A stretch of DNA of 64,000 nt, taken from positions 3,596,001-3,660,000 of the forward strand of contig OY725491.1 of NCBI GenBank assembly GCA_963281255.1, in the 5' to 3' direction. The position numbers and the translations under genes were made by a program. Source of the DNA: Aphrocallistes beatrix. Its lineage: Eukaryota > Porifera > Hexactinellida > Sceptrulophora > Aphrocallistidae. Of the stretch, positions 47,730 to 58,745 are shown one piece after another. Position 1 is the stretch's first letter, and every line of letters starts with the position of its first letter. The notes below the pieces were generated by a model. It searched no databases and was not told the DNA's origin. It saw nothing but the letters and a program-made list of their open reading frames with translations.

Positions 47730-49868
47730 ATGAATAATCGAGACGCTTGGGACTACCTCTCAACTAAGGATTCCGTACGTGATGCTGCTAAGGCATTTAT
47801 GCAAGAATTTCGAATAGAAGAGAATGAATACGAACCTATTCGACATAAATTCAATATTCTCAAATCGACCAGGGATTCTTCGAGAAAGGTAAAGAAATTG
47901 GAAGAATGGGAGAACAATACATTTTTTTCGATACAATCAGCACATCCCACAAAGAAGCGAATTCTAGCGGAAAAGGTCATAATTGAATCTGATCTATCAA
48001 TGGAAACAAAAAAGCCTTTATCCCAATTAACCATAAAAGCCTTACGAGCAAGGCTTAATCCGCTTTTAAATTTAATCGACTCTTTCGCTGTCAAAGAAGA
48101 AGTAGATCCGAAAATAATTGCCACCTACGCTCTAATGCTCATATCTAATCTCTCGAAAGATGTAAATACTTCTAGTGTTTGCAAACAAATCATAGCCAAG
48201 GGGTCATTTACAAATGAAATTAATCCCATGCCTATTGATAAGTCAGCATTCATGCTTGACCTACTTGAAATAGGGAGGCGAAAATATACCAACTTTAAAC
48301 GTCTTTGTAAATCTGAAAATATCATATTCCCATCCTATTCTAAACTAGCACAATATCGCCATAATGTCAGCCTAACTAATGAGTTAGTATTCGTGCATAA
48401 TGAGATGAACGTAGCGATCGGCATTGCGGTATCTTATAAAAGCATCCTTCATCATAGTTTAATACGCCTGTTCGAAACACTGCCTCCACTTTCAGATTCC
48501 CAATTTCCTTTAACCATCAAAATTGCCGACGGCCTTGATGGCTCAGGGTGTCATCAAATTTACAATCAATATGAATTAAACCCAACATCCAGCACAAAAA
48601 ACTACATACTATTCGCGTTTAAATTACTCTCCATTTTGGATTCAGATAACAGTCAATTGTGGATAAATAATATCCCGAATTCACAATTTGGAGTTAGGCC
48701 TGTTCTATTAACGGCCCAGAAAGAGTCCATCGATAACGTCAAGTTCATCATGGAAAATATCATCAACCCAGAAGTGAATACCATTGAACAATTGGGTTTA
48801 CAGTTCCCACAAGGTCACGTCCATGTAAAGATCATTCGAAGCATGCTCGATGGGAAAATGAGTGGGATTTTAAGTGGTGCTGGAGGTGCGCACTGTCAAT
48901 TATGTACGGCAAATATCAAAGACCTTAAAGATATCGAAATGGTTAGGGCTGGTTTCCCGATTAACAGACATATTTCTGACGCAAAGGAACTGTTTGGATA
49001 CGTTGATAAGGACGAGTACCTTAGCCTTACTTCTAGCCAAAGGTTGGGAATAACGCACGAACCAATTTCAGAAATAAACATCATGGCAGCTTCACCGCTT
49101 CACAGTTATACATGTGTTTTTCGATGGTATATGCTATTAATATATCATTTACAAGCTGGAAGATCGATATGGTCACCTACATCGAAGCATATAGAGACTT
49201 CAAGAAAATTTTGTAGTGAATTCCTTCTTGAGAAAACTGGTTTAAGGATTGATCAACCTTCAAGTGATGGTGGAACAACTTCAACAGGAAATGTCGCTAG
49301 ACAGTGTTTTTTAAATAAAAACAATTTCATATTCCATGCATCCACACTTGTTCCAGCCGAAATTAGAGTTGAGTTGGGTCTCATTCAAAATAATCTCTCT
49401 GCAATTTTAAGGATCTATAACAGTAGCCAAGAAATCGATACTGAGAAATTAGAAACTCTAGCCAAAGAAACTTATGAAATCATTCTTACCACCTTTCCAT
49501 GGGCAAATATAACACCTTCTCTACACAAGCTACTAGCCCACTGTGCTGAATTGATACGGGACTGTAACGATGGCTACGGTTTAAAGGAATACTCAGAAGA
49601 AGCGGTGGAGGCTTGTCATAAACTAATTCGTCGATTCAGAGAGCATCTCTCCCGAAAAAATTCCTTCACGTATAACATCAAAGATGTATTCATACGTCTT
49701 CTTAGCCAGAGCGACCCGCTTCTCTCAAGCTACCGAAGAACTTTAGTTTGTAAGCATTGTGGTCAAATAGGACATATCAGGAATATGCAATGTAAAGGTA
49801 ACCGAGTGGCATCTTTAGAGCAGGAAAAACTAGTTGACTCTCTCATGCTCCAAAATCTTAATATTTAA
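47730..49868 (+). CDS. RAG1L: RAG1-like DDE transposase, intact
   Basis: The first ATG (47730, context CCAAAATGA) gives 712 residues; the frame is open further upstream but without an ATG. Candidate catalytic residues are Asp267 in IKIADGLDGSG, Asp374 in IRSMLDGKMSG and Glu627 in SEEAVEACHKLIRRFRE. The gaps (107 and 253) match RAG1 D600-D708-E962 (108 and 254). CQLC at 389-392 and HKLLAH at 599-604 match the RAG1 zinc ligands (CxxC and HxxxxH). KLIRRFRE parallels RAG1 KLFRRFRK. The C-terminus has C674-x2-C-x3-GH-x5-C688, a zinc knuckle like the tail of invertebrate RAG1-like proteins. The RAG1 RING region is absent. RAG-type enzymes nick at the heptamer and form hairpins. An alternative label is Transib transposase; the tail favours RAG1-like. 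Intact, hence young. Confidence 0.82.
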   Translation: MNNRDAWDYLSTKDSVRDAAKAFMQEFRIEENEYEPIRHKFNILKSTRDSSRKVKKLEEWENNTFFSIQSAHPTKKRILAEKVIIESDLSMETKKPLSQLTIKALRARLNPLLNLIDSFAVKEEVDPKIIATYALMLISNLSKDVNTSSVCKQIIAKGSFTNEINPMPIDKSAFMLDLLEIGRRKYTNFKRLCKSENIIFPSYSKLAQYRHNVSLTNELVFVHNEMNVAIGIAVSYKSILHHSLIRLFETLPPLSDSQFPLTIKIADGLDGSGCHQIYNQYELNPTSSTKNYILFAFKLLSILDSDNSQLWINNIPNSQFGVRPVLLTAQKESIDNVKFIMENIINPEVNTIEQLGLQFPQGHVHVKIIRSMLDGKMSGILSGAGGAHCQLCTANIKDLKDIEMVRAGFPINRHISDAKELFGYVDKDEYLSLTSSQRLGITHEPISEINIMAASPLHSYTCVFRWYMLLIYHLQAGRSIWSPTSKHIETSRKFCSEFLLEKTGLRIDQPSSDGGTTSTGNVARQCFLNKNNFIFHASTLVPAEIRVELGLIQNNLSAILRIYNSSQEIDTEKLETLAKETYEIILTTFPWANITPSLHKLLAHCAELIRDCNDGYGLKEYSEEAVEACHKLIRRFREHLSRKNSFTYNIKDVFIRLLSQSDPLLSSYRRTLVCKHCGQIGHIRNMQCKGNRVASLEQEKLVDSLMLQNLNI

Positions 49869-49976
49869 CTTAGTATAAAACCTTAGTATGGCACTTGTAA
49901 GCTGTAGTTTAGTTATTTAGGTTATATATATGCATTTAGAAGCTTACTTTGATCATCTATAAATGTGTGTGTGTGA

Positions 49977-49982
49977 AATAAA
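49977..49982 (+). promoter_or_regulatory. Poly(A) signal of the RAG1-like gene
   Basis: AATAAA about 110 bp after the stop codon, followed by an A run, still inside the element. Confidence 0.6.
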
Positions 49983-50152
49983 AAAAATTAGCAAATGTGA
50001 AAATTAAATAATGGGTGTGTAAAAAATAAAATGACGTCATACCTCAAAACTCTGAAGCCATACAAGTATTTTGAGTTCACTAATTGATTACTAGGTATGG
50101 ATAACCCATAGGTAAATAATACATTTTATAGCTCTATCTGGTCAGGAAATAC

Positions 50153-50192
50153 CAACTCCCTCTGAAGGGCTCAAATAAACCACTGTGTTAAG
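50153..50192 (-). promoter_or_regulatory. Right end of RAG1-like element: GGGAGTTG, heptamer CACAGTG, duplication TTAAG
   Basis: Read on the minus strand: CACAGTG (50187-50181), then a 20-nt spacer, then GGGAGTTG (50160-50153). The duplication TTAAG follows at 50188-50192. The spacer is 9 nt longer than at the left end. Confidence 0.86.
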
Positions 50193-50687
50193 CCCCCCCA
50201 GTTTTTTACCATCAGTTAGGGTTTCTTCAAGACAACCCATCATTGGTGGGGCTATCCCCTCCCAAAAAAATTAGGTTCTCCCCTGGCTTGAATTACATTT
50301 GTAATCCCTCCGCCTAATGTTGGTGAGAAATTGGATAACCAATCTCTTGATTTAATTCTATACCGGAAGTTTTCTCGTCCTCCATAATAGAAACATCCGG
50401 AAGTTGAGATTTCTTAAACCAGGTGAGTATTGACATTGTGCACGAATTATAGAGCTTGTGTCAAAACCAAAAACTAGTATGTATATATGTATTCGATTTA
50501 GATATAAAAACAAACACAATTGAATAATTAAAATGTAGTAATTTTAAAAAGGTTAATGTCCAGGATAGTCTAAAAAATCGACAATTAAAATATTCAATAA
50601 ATAAAATGGCAAATATAAATATAACTTCCACATCGATTTTTAAAGCCCCCCCACTTTCCAAAAGGTGTCTATGGCCCTGTTCAATAA

Positions 50688-53600
50688 AGGTCAGAGAAGT
50701 TACTCACCTCTTCATGATCCTGACATGAATCCATTCGAAGACGCATATTTACGTCTTCGAATGGATTCATGTACAATTTCATCACTTTGACATGGTGCCA
50801 AAGTGAAGATCTGTTAAGGCAGGCTGATACGACTTCGGCCCTCGATCCACGCCTAATGGTGGGTAGGATTTGTCTGAAGTCACCTCCAGATGCAATAACT
50901 TTGCCGCAAAATGGTAGATCATTGGAGCAGAGATCACTCAATGACCGATCTATATATTCAGCAGCATGTTTATGCATCATAGGAGCTTTATCTCAAACTA
51001 AAAGCTTAGCACCCTGTATAAGTTTGGGTAAAGCACTCTGTTTAGTGATATTACACACAGATAGTTCATTCAATGTGATAGGGACTTTAAACGTAGAATG
51101 GACAGTTCTCCCGCCTTCTAGGAGGAGAGCTGCTATTCCAGATGAAGCCATTGCTAGTGCTATTTCATTCGGGAGCGAATCTTAGCTAACAATGTATTGC
51201 ATAAAAATGTTTTGCCAGTCCCCCACCGGGACCGTCAACCAAAAATGCTTTGTTTTCAGCAATAGGATTGTCTATAGACTCCATAATACAGTTATATGCA
51301 CTCAGCTGATCAGGGTTCAGTAAAGGCACGTTGGTATCTGCAATTATGGCTAGTTCAGGTACATCATAAGCAAGTTCATCTTGAATGATGCGCGGTAGAT
51401 CAAATGGACTCCTATCTTAGTGGGGATAGGCATTCCAGGATAATCGGACCAAGATTTTCCAAGAGTCGGTAGCAGGATTCAGTAGCAGAAACATAGGGCG
51501 CTTCAAGATAATTGACAATCTAATCGACGTCCATGGTTGCTTTGTTAGTGCTACTTCCAGCACTATCACCAATACGAAATTCGACAATAGCTCTATCATG
51601 GCCCTTATACACAGACTTATAAAGGTATTTAACAGCACTAATGGTAGAGCAAATCTCAATATTTATATGAGCAATGTATTTAAAAGTAAATAAGGGTTGT
51701 ATGGAACAACCCACCTATTGTTCAGCTGAATCCCAATTACAATAACTGTACGGCAGTTATTTCGACGTTTGTACATAAGATAGCTGTCATTACCGGTTGT
51801 GGGTAAACTGAGAAAATACTTTGGGGTATTTCTTACCGCATTTTCCATCGCGTATACAGGCAGCATGTTTCCTTACTACGCCGCATGGACTGTGAATCAT
51901 GCAGCACTTCACAATATGATAAAGTCTAGGGTTGAGATCCTTGTCAGGAATCTCAGCACAGACTATCTTATCATACATAGTAGGATCTCTAGGTTTATCC
52001 TGATCAGATAGGATGATCAGGATATGTGCATGAGGGAGACCGCGCTTTTGAAACTCGATGGTGAATACATGCGCGAGTGGTCTCCCTAGAACATGCTTAA
52101 CGCAGATGTCATTAAGCAGTTCACGCAATTTCATTCTAAATACTTTTATAGTTAAGTCTGGACGGTCAGTCGCTTTCTGATTGAATAAAAGAGCAGAAGA
52201 AATATCTTTCCATTTCGGGTTATATGTAAATGCAATAAATCAATCAGGTTTACCGTATTTCCGTACGATAGACATACTGTCCTGATAGAGCTCGAACATC
52301 TGTCGAGGATTGCCCAGTGTAGGAAGAAGGTAGTATGATCCTCTTTCCATACGCCATAGGATTAACGTCACCTGCAGACACTGCATTGGCCAGGCCTTTC
52401 TATAGATCCACTCTGATCTTTTCCTGATTTAACTTTATGTAGTTCAACCTTTGCTACTCAACTTTAGCGTACATGTCCACGATGTACGGGTGGAACAGTC
52501 TGCCAAAGAGATGCAGATAGCTCAGCGAGCTCCTCAACATCAGGCGGTAAGTTTTGAATTCCATTGCAGTAACATAGCCTTCCCCTCTACTGTGGGGAAT
52601 GCCCAGGTGCAAGCCGTTATCTCCTGAAGGAAACAATAAAACATAATGGAGGCCATCGTATACACAATTGGTTTCAGTGATACGTTTTAAACCGCCTGTA
52701 CGTGCATGTAGCACTATATCCCTGGCTGCAACACCTCAGTGTAGCCATCTCCAGGCATTATGACTGCTATTTCGGGAGCAGTTGAAGCGTTGTAGCGTCT
52801 CAGATCTGGTGCACCATCAACTCTGATGTTCATCCTAACGTCCACTCCCTCCTTGTCTCTCATCATAGCGACACCTTGTCAGAAGTGAGAGACGTAGGGG
52901 TTTATTTCATGCAGCAATTTCTGCAGTAGTCGCAGGTCGGGGAGACTTGCATCTCCAAGGTGCCGCTGGCGATTCTCCAGCTCTCCCTCAGGAGTACCAT
53001 CATGGATGTAAATTTATGCAAATGAAGGAGCTTCTCCTACTCGAGGAGTCAGCTGCCCAATGTAATGATGCATAACACCATGGATATAGAATGTGTACAC
53101 TCCCCGCATAGTGCTAGCTAACTCTTTATCGAGGTTAACGCCGAGTGAAGCGAACGCTAGAGCCGAATTATAAGTTCGAACGTGCTCTCTGAATGCTCTG
53201 CCTCGACTGTCAGTAACCGTCAGCAGATGCATCAGCAGCTCCGGAGGAGAAGGTAAGGCGGGAATGACCACCTTCCCTTGTCCGCAGCAGAGGGAAAACC
53301 TGAAGTTATCCTTAGTGCTAGTGGAGAGTTTTTCATTCTCCCAAAATTGAGCATTACAATGTGAACAGGGATATTCCATTCGACCAACTGAAAATTCGTC
53401 AATTATGTAATCAGAAGTTTCAGTTACTTGCATAGAACGTGCAAAATTAAGGAATGTAAAATTAGCTTTAGACCTCTGTAAAGAGCTCTGCTTTGTATTC
53501 CTAGCAGTCTGGTACTTCAATTGCGCTTCAAGCCGCTCACCCTTCTCCTGAGAGCTCTGCATCTCGCGATAAATAGTCTGGTAATTCAGCTGCGATTCAA

Positions 53601-53745
53601 GTCGCTCAGGCTTCTCCTGAGAGCTCTGTTTTGCGTAATGAGCAACCTGGTACTCCATTTGGCGATTAAGGCGGGCTTCCCTTGCCTCCGAGGTATCACT
53701 CAACCGCAAATTTCTTACGCTGAGCATCACTATGAAAACGTCCAC
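50688..53745 (-). pseudogene. Helitron Rep and helicase N-terminal half
   Basis: The N-terminus has three 23-residue repeats around RLEAQLKYQ...QSSQEKGE (53475-53685). Next is a zinc finger (CSHCNAQFWENEKL), then MRGVYTFYIHGVMHHYIGQL and, in other frames, NCVYDGLHYVLLFPSGDNGL and FGRLFHPYIVDMYAKVE. The Rep block FTIEFQKRGLPHAHILIIL (52070-52010) holds the HUH motif. The tyrosine motif reads KYLYKSVYKG, with Ser where the second catalytic Tyr is usual. A stop follows DVD at about 51515. The Walker A loop is frameshifted by two extra G's (51216-51222 region). The Walker B segment reads stop-DKAPM in place of WDEAPM. Clearly inactive. Confidence 0.82.
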
Positions 53746-54124
53746 GCTTATTCTTTAGGAGCATTTCTAAACAGAAAAAATTGAACAGAGAACAAAACAA
53801 AATTTTATGCTCCATAAGTTAAGGAAAGTCATTATATTAATTATTTAGGAATATAGTTCAAGAATGTGGATAATGAATATTGATAATGAATGGGATTATA
53901 AAATGCTGATAATCGATTGGTTCTCACATAAATCAATGAATTTCAATCACAAATACTCCTTTTGATTGTATGCATAAGTCACTACTATTTTATTCCTTTA
54001 ATGTATTTGCATTTTAAAATAATTGAATTTGATTGGTCACCACACTTTGTCACCTATCTCGGCGAGGTGTGAACATTTCACTTTGATCTTCGAAATTAGT
54101 CCTAGAGTCATCATTTGACACCTA

Positions 54125-54716
54125 TAGGGTGTCTCAAAAGTTCTGCAACACCCAATTTTACTTTGTTAATTTGACTAAGATCACTTGGTTTTAGTCCAAA
54201 TTAGCCTCCATAAATGAAATCTAGCACCCTTCTTGCATAGATATGAGCTCAACTCATTACGCAAAAGATATTTCTTATAAAATTTTAAATAACTACATAC
54301 CATTGACTACAAAATTTGGAACTCAAAAGTGTCAAGTTTGAAGATCTTAATTTTTCTGATGAAATATTGCATTAATCACTTCTATATTCTGTAATTGGTT
54401 CATAATACTAATATAATATTATTGCTTTTGATTTATGCAACAGAAATATTCGATAAGATCGAGTATTTTTAAGTATAACCGTAAAAAGTACCATGGATAC
54501 GAGTTTTTTTATTGAGATAAAAAATATTCTTTATGAGACAACGATATATACAATCCATCATTGCAAATAATTTGAGAAAAGCAGGCCATTGGGAATGCAA
54601 AATAATTAAGATAATCCTTCCTATTTTTTGATCAAAAAGAGGTATCGGATATTCGATCTATTTGTCTATGTATAATACATCAGCAACATTTGTTGCAGAA
54701 CTTTTGAGACACCCTG
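54125..54716. mobile_element. Mariner-type MITE (592 bp)
   Basis: Ends TAGGGTGTCTCAAAAGTTCT and CAGGGTGTCTCAAAAGTTCT (complement), then GCAACA, flanked by TA. No coding capacity. Inserted in the Helitron 5' leader. Confidence 0.8.
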
Positions 54717-54829
54717 TACATACCAATTTTAGTCTCTCTACGACTTGTCAATTCTTCAATCAATTCGGACAAACAAACAAACAAACAAAAATCCAAGCAT
54801 TTTAATATATAAGATTATAAGGGAGATAA

Positions 54830-55435
54830 CATCTCTAAATACGTCTACCCATAGCCTACTCTAATAATGCGTCACAGTAGACTGAAAATTATTGACTAGG
54901 GATGAAGTAGTACCCGAATGGATTAATACACGATTAGTCTAAAATCGTTAACCATGCAGAATAGGCATTAGGAATGTATTACCAGTATATATAAACATGG
55001 TACCAAAGTACATATATCCGTTGTCAAAATTTCGATTAGTCATCATATCATTGCGCAACAAGTCATACCAAGGACAATTTTAGCGATTTTCTAAGCTGTT
55101 TTAACCCTATTTCTCAAAGGTATTAATGTGTGATTTTGTGTAGAACCAAGATTAGTACGAGTTGATTTGAAAAATTTAGAATTTTTCAAAGGAATGTTGT
55201 GACATTCCTGCGTTGCTATGGTAAAGCATTTTGGTCAGTTTGGGGCATTTCGTGCAAATTCTGGTAACTAGATCTTCAAATTTGAGCGTGTTTGATAGGC
55301 AATGTACTACTTCCTATTAGGTGATAATGCAACTTAAAATTCGACGAGTTTTGAGTTATGGGCTGATTTTAAGAATGTGACCAAACACTAAATTGTTGCA
55401 TAACTCTATGTATGTGAATTTATGTAACTCGTTAA
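54830..55435. other. No gene; Helitron-like and hairpin fragments
   Basis: GGGAGATAACATCTCTAAAT at 54829-54848 recurs at 33290-33310 beside a Helitron end. GGAATGTTGTGACATTCC near 55192 is the hairpin of the foldback MITE family. Confidence 0.45.
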
Positions 55436-57149
55436 AATTAACTACAGTTGTAGTAACCATAATTGTTCCACCTCACATGCTAATGCTAATAATAGAACTA
55501 GCTTCTTGTAATGTGGTGACAGAATTCTAAATATAGCTAGCCATGTACAGTACACATGCACATGTTGATATTTTTAGAATTTTGACAATTATGGATGGTG
55601 TTTGCACTTCTCAATTTCTTGCTAACCTAAATTCCAATCACACTTGGTTGTAACGTGCTTACATATCTACTGTTATGTGTGCATTGCTATTGTGACATAT
55701 TGTTGTCTGGGATGGAAAATGGAACCTTGAATGGGGCACCTCCCAATAACCCGCACCCTTATGTGGTCTGTAAAGAACCTTTTTGTTCGCATAAAAAAGT
55801 GGTTCCCAACCCCTTTTACCTCGTGCACCTCCTGACACCTAACAATTATTTTGTGCATCCCAGGACCTATGCCAGGATCTAGGAGTAATGTACATATAAC
55901 TTCAAAAATAATTCTTTTAAAAATGCTCAAAATTCAGTTCTAATCCTTGTCTCGTGCGCCCCTAGGGTGTTCATGCACCCCAGTTGTGAACCGCTGGCAT
56001 AAAATATGTTGAAAGTACTGTTAGTCCAAACACCTTCAAGGATATTTATCTATCTATTTTTGTTGATTATATTTGTAAACGCCTAAATTTTAAACTCGTT
56101 TATGTGTAGCCATTTGTAATCTAGTGACTTTTGATAATTGTTTGGGGAAATGAGCACGGTTTGACATGTTTAGCTTGCTTTTTGTGGTGATTATGTAGAC
56201 CAAAAGGGATGAATTTGAAATAGGCGACATTTATTCTGAGAAAATCTCTCAACCCTGTGCCTGTGGTTCAAAACAAATTATTGCAATCTTACTATTTGGA
56301 CGAAATTCCTATTCACAAATCATTGTCAAATTTAGACCGAGTGGAGTCGCAAGAGGGATCACTCGATGGGGTTCAAACAAGTTCTAAGAATGGAATGTTG
56401 TAACATTCTTGTGCTGCTATGATGTTGCTAGGGGCTAAGTTTGCCGAATAAGATAGTTTGGCAGGGATATCACTATTTATTGTAGAGTAAATAACAAAAC
56501 AATCGGAACAATACCATGTATTCAAAGTCATTTGGCTGTAAATATCTGATTGGTCTATTCTAGGTGTCCGAATAAACTGGACCCCGCTTATTAATTATTG
56601 TCTTTTTTCTAGCCCCCCTCTCTCGTTTATTAAATCTCGTAAATTGACTTTGAAAGTTTTACCCAAAAATAGTATTTATCGCATGTAGTATTTCATCAAT
56701 TATCTTCCATCTGAAATCAATATAATATTTTATTTCTTATTCTAGATAATATGTTGAGGATTACTGCGTGAAACATCTACTAATTTCAAATCAACCCTCC
56801 CGTATAACCACTACAGTATACTTCCAAGCTCCTTTCAAAAATGTTCTAGATTTAAATTGCGAATTCCATGGAATTCCAGGGAAATTAGTGATGTCTTTTA
56901 TACTTAGGTCTGTGCATGCCACTTGCGCCAGGCCGGACTCGAGCATTCATTTTAGAACTGTGCTACAATATTACATAGGATCATAGATCCAATATAATAA
57001 TATATGAAGCAGACAAATGGTATTATGTACGTCTAGTGATATTATTACTAATATATCAACAAGCACTTTATTATAATAATAGTTACTATACTACTAATAG
57101 TTGTAAAGTAATAACAATGAATCACATGATTGTTACATACATACAAAAT

Positions 57150-57640
57150 CTACTCCAAGTAAGTGAGTATCTCTAATTGTGGATAGTCGAGCATTTTATC
57201 TGCTGGCAAATACTGCTGCTTGAATTTTCTTGCCTTTGCTCGAATGTTAGCTTCGGTGGATTCCACCGGAATGCTTAGCATATTGTTTAACATGCTATTT
57301 GTATGCATAAAACTGGTCACATCCAAATTCATGCATGAATTGTTCATCATTGTAGGACGCGAAGATGTCTAGCCAATAATCAGAATGATGGCGTCTACGA
57401 CGGATATGGGTAGTCAATGTATTTCGTTCTGTTCGAAATGTAAGCTGGAGCTGTTTACTCTCGCCTCCACTCCAGATGTGTTCGATGACGTCTCTGCACA
57501 AGTGAATATTCTTTTGGCCGGCTCTCTTCTCAATTATTATGTTCTGATTGCACTCCCCAATTCGGAACTTTCCTGGCACGAACTGGATATCATCAGTAGG
57601 GAGGAATTTGCATGCACGTTGCGTAATTTGAGCACATTTA
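57150..57640 (-). pseudogene. Unrecognised conserved protein, arm copy 2
   Basis: Minus strand: LPTDDIQFVPGKFRIGECNQ, AGQKNIHLCRDVIEHIW, then NTLTTHIRRRRHHSDYWLDI and FGCDQFYAYK, where a stop occurs, and after a frame change KFKQQYLPADKMLDYPQLEI. It matches copy 1 at 39525-40006 at most positions. It keeps one frame across the region where copy 1 is broken but is itself interrupted later, so each copy carries different lesions. Family not recognised. Confidence 0.45.
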
Positions 57641-57869
57641 TCGTATTTATCTCTATTTAATAACTATCCATTTGCAGTTGCAAATTTACGTTTGTGTGTC
57701 TGTGCATGAGTCTTGCTAAATTTAGACATGTTCTATTGATGTAATATATCTATTTTTAGACTGAACTAGCGTTTGTTATTAATTTCAATGCGTATAATGC
57801 CTAAAACGTAGCAACCGTTTTGTGGTTTAGAACTTATGGCTTACATTTTAACTTACAGAAACATAAGCA

Positions 57870-57960
57870 CGCTTCGCTTCCTTGCGGACACTTTGTGTTT
57901 GCCAGACGCACCATTTGGGCCCCTGGGCTCACACTTGTTAATTAATTATAAGGTTTATAA
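57870..57960 (-). mobile_element. Helitron 3'-tail fragment
   Basis: GCACGCTTCGCTTCCTTGCGGACACTTTGTG then the GCC-rich stretch resembles the reversed 3' tail of 33195-33290. Confidence 0.45.
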
Positions 57961-58153
57961 TCACTCTAAACATGTCTGTCTTACTCTTATAATCTACATC
58001 ACTGGAAAAATCACAAATTGTCATTTTTATTTGAAATCTGAGTCATTTTTATTTGAAATCTGAGTCCCTCATTTATTGAACTTGACGGAAACTTTCCGGA
58101 ATTCTACTTGTAATTGCCTAATTTACGAATACTCCATTCCAGATTATCTCAGT

Positions 58154-58378
58154 CAGGGCTCTATCAACCCAGTTGGCAAAAACAAGTCATTTTTCATGGA
58201 AATTCCTTGACCACAACTCATTCAACGCTTTCAAAAAATTAGTTGTCTACAGCCCACTCATTTTCAGAATGATGCATTTGTACTAAATGAATTGGTTTCA
58301 ACAATTCATTTTCATATGACGGCTATAATCAACTCATTGATATGATTTTCGAACTCAAAATGGGTTGATACAGCCCTG
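58154..58378. mobile_element. hAT-type MITE (225 bp)
   Basis: Ends CAGGGCTCTATCAACCCA and CAGGGCTGTATCAACCCA (complement), flanked by ATCTCAGT and ACCTGAGT, an 8-bp duplication with two differences. Confidence 0.78.
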
Positions 58379-58745
58379 ACCTGAGTAACGAAACTTGGTA
58401 TAACCGATAAGGGATTTACGGATGATTAATTACATTTCTACTATTAAGTTCAAATTTATACATAGATATGGACGAGATACTTCCTCAATGCTATAAGATC
58501 ATCTCCCTACTGGTGCTGCACTCAAATTGTATTACGTATATTCATACTTTTCTTCAAATGTCCAATTTTAGATATAAAACGATAGTACTTGATAATATTT
58601 GCGATTATGATTTAGGTTTTGGTATTTTTTAAAGTGATGTAAAATTTCTAATATTACATTTTTGATCCATTTTCATAGTCACTAACTTGTTTTAACATCC
58701 GTTTAACTTACAATATTGGAATGCTTCTCAGTAATATTAATAAAC

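Larger units (their letters stand above)
47123..50187 (+). mobile_element. RAG1-like/Transib-type transposon (3065 bp)
   Basis: Bounded by inverted CACAGTGGTTTATT on both sides and by a perfect 5-bp target duplication TTAAG (47118-47122 and 50188-50192). Terminal CACAGTG and 5-bp duplications are the hallmarks shared by Transib and RAG-like (ProtoRAG) transposons and by transposition with vertebrate RAG. It contains a single intact gene (47730-49868) and no second gene. The surrounding DNA is a hAT-type MITE, so the ends are unambiguous. Confidence 0.88.
47084..50679. mobile_element. hAT-type MITE carrying the RAG1-like element
   Basis: Ends CAGGGCCGTAGACA and CAGGGCCATAGACA (complement) with G-rich subterminal runs. 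Flanking 8-bp duplications are CTCAATAA (47076-47083) and TTCAATAA (50680-50687), 7 of 8 identical, as expected for hAT. Removing 47123-50187 and one TTAAG leaves about 526 bp without coding capacity. It interrupts the helicase between FSD and LLRVGEG. Confidence 0.8.
45474..54814 (-). mobile_element. Autonomous-type Helitron (Rep, helicase, OTU), dead and split by insertions
   Basis: The 5' end A|TCTTATATATTAAAATGC is at 54814 on the minus strand, identical in type to the short copies at 11888. Coding blocks run in order: zinc finger and Helitron-like N region, HUH Rep, Pif1-like helicase, OTU domain. The helicase is split by the element 47084-50679, and a TA-flanked MITE (54125-54716) lies in the 5' leader. 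The 3' hairpin end is not seen. Confidence 0.82.
55440..58745 (-). repeat. Right arm of the very long inverted repeat
   Basis: Inverted partner of 38140-42560. It has its own insertion of about 210 bp (55798-56005, starting GTGGTTCCCAACCCC and ending with the inverse ...GTTGTGAACCGC), a small MITE, and a hAT-type MITE at 58154-58378. Confidence 0.75.

Noticed and set aside
47084-50679. Reading the 758-codon gene as the transposase of the outer CAGGGCC/8-bp element
   Set aside because: The gene lacks hAT motifs, and a second, inner pair of ends (CACAGTG with TTAAG) fits its RAG1-like nature; the outer ends belong to a separate hAT-type MITE.
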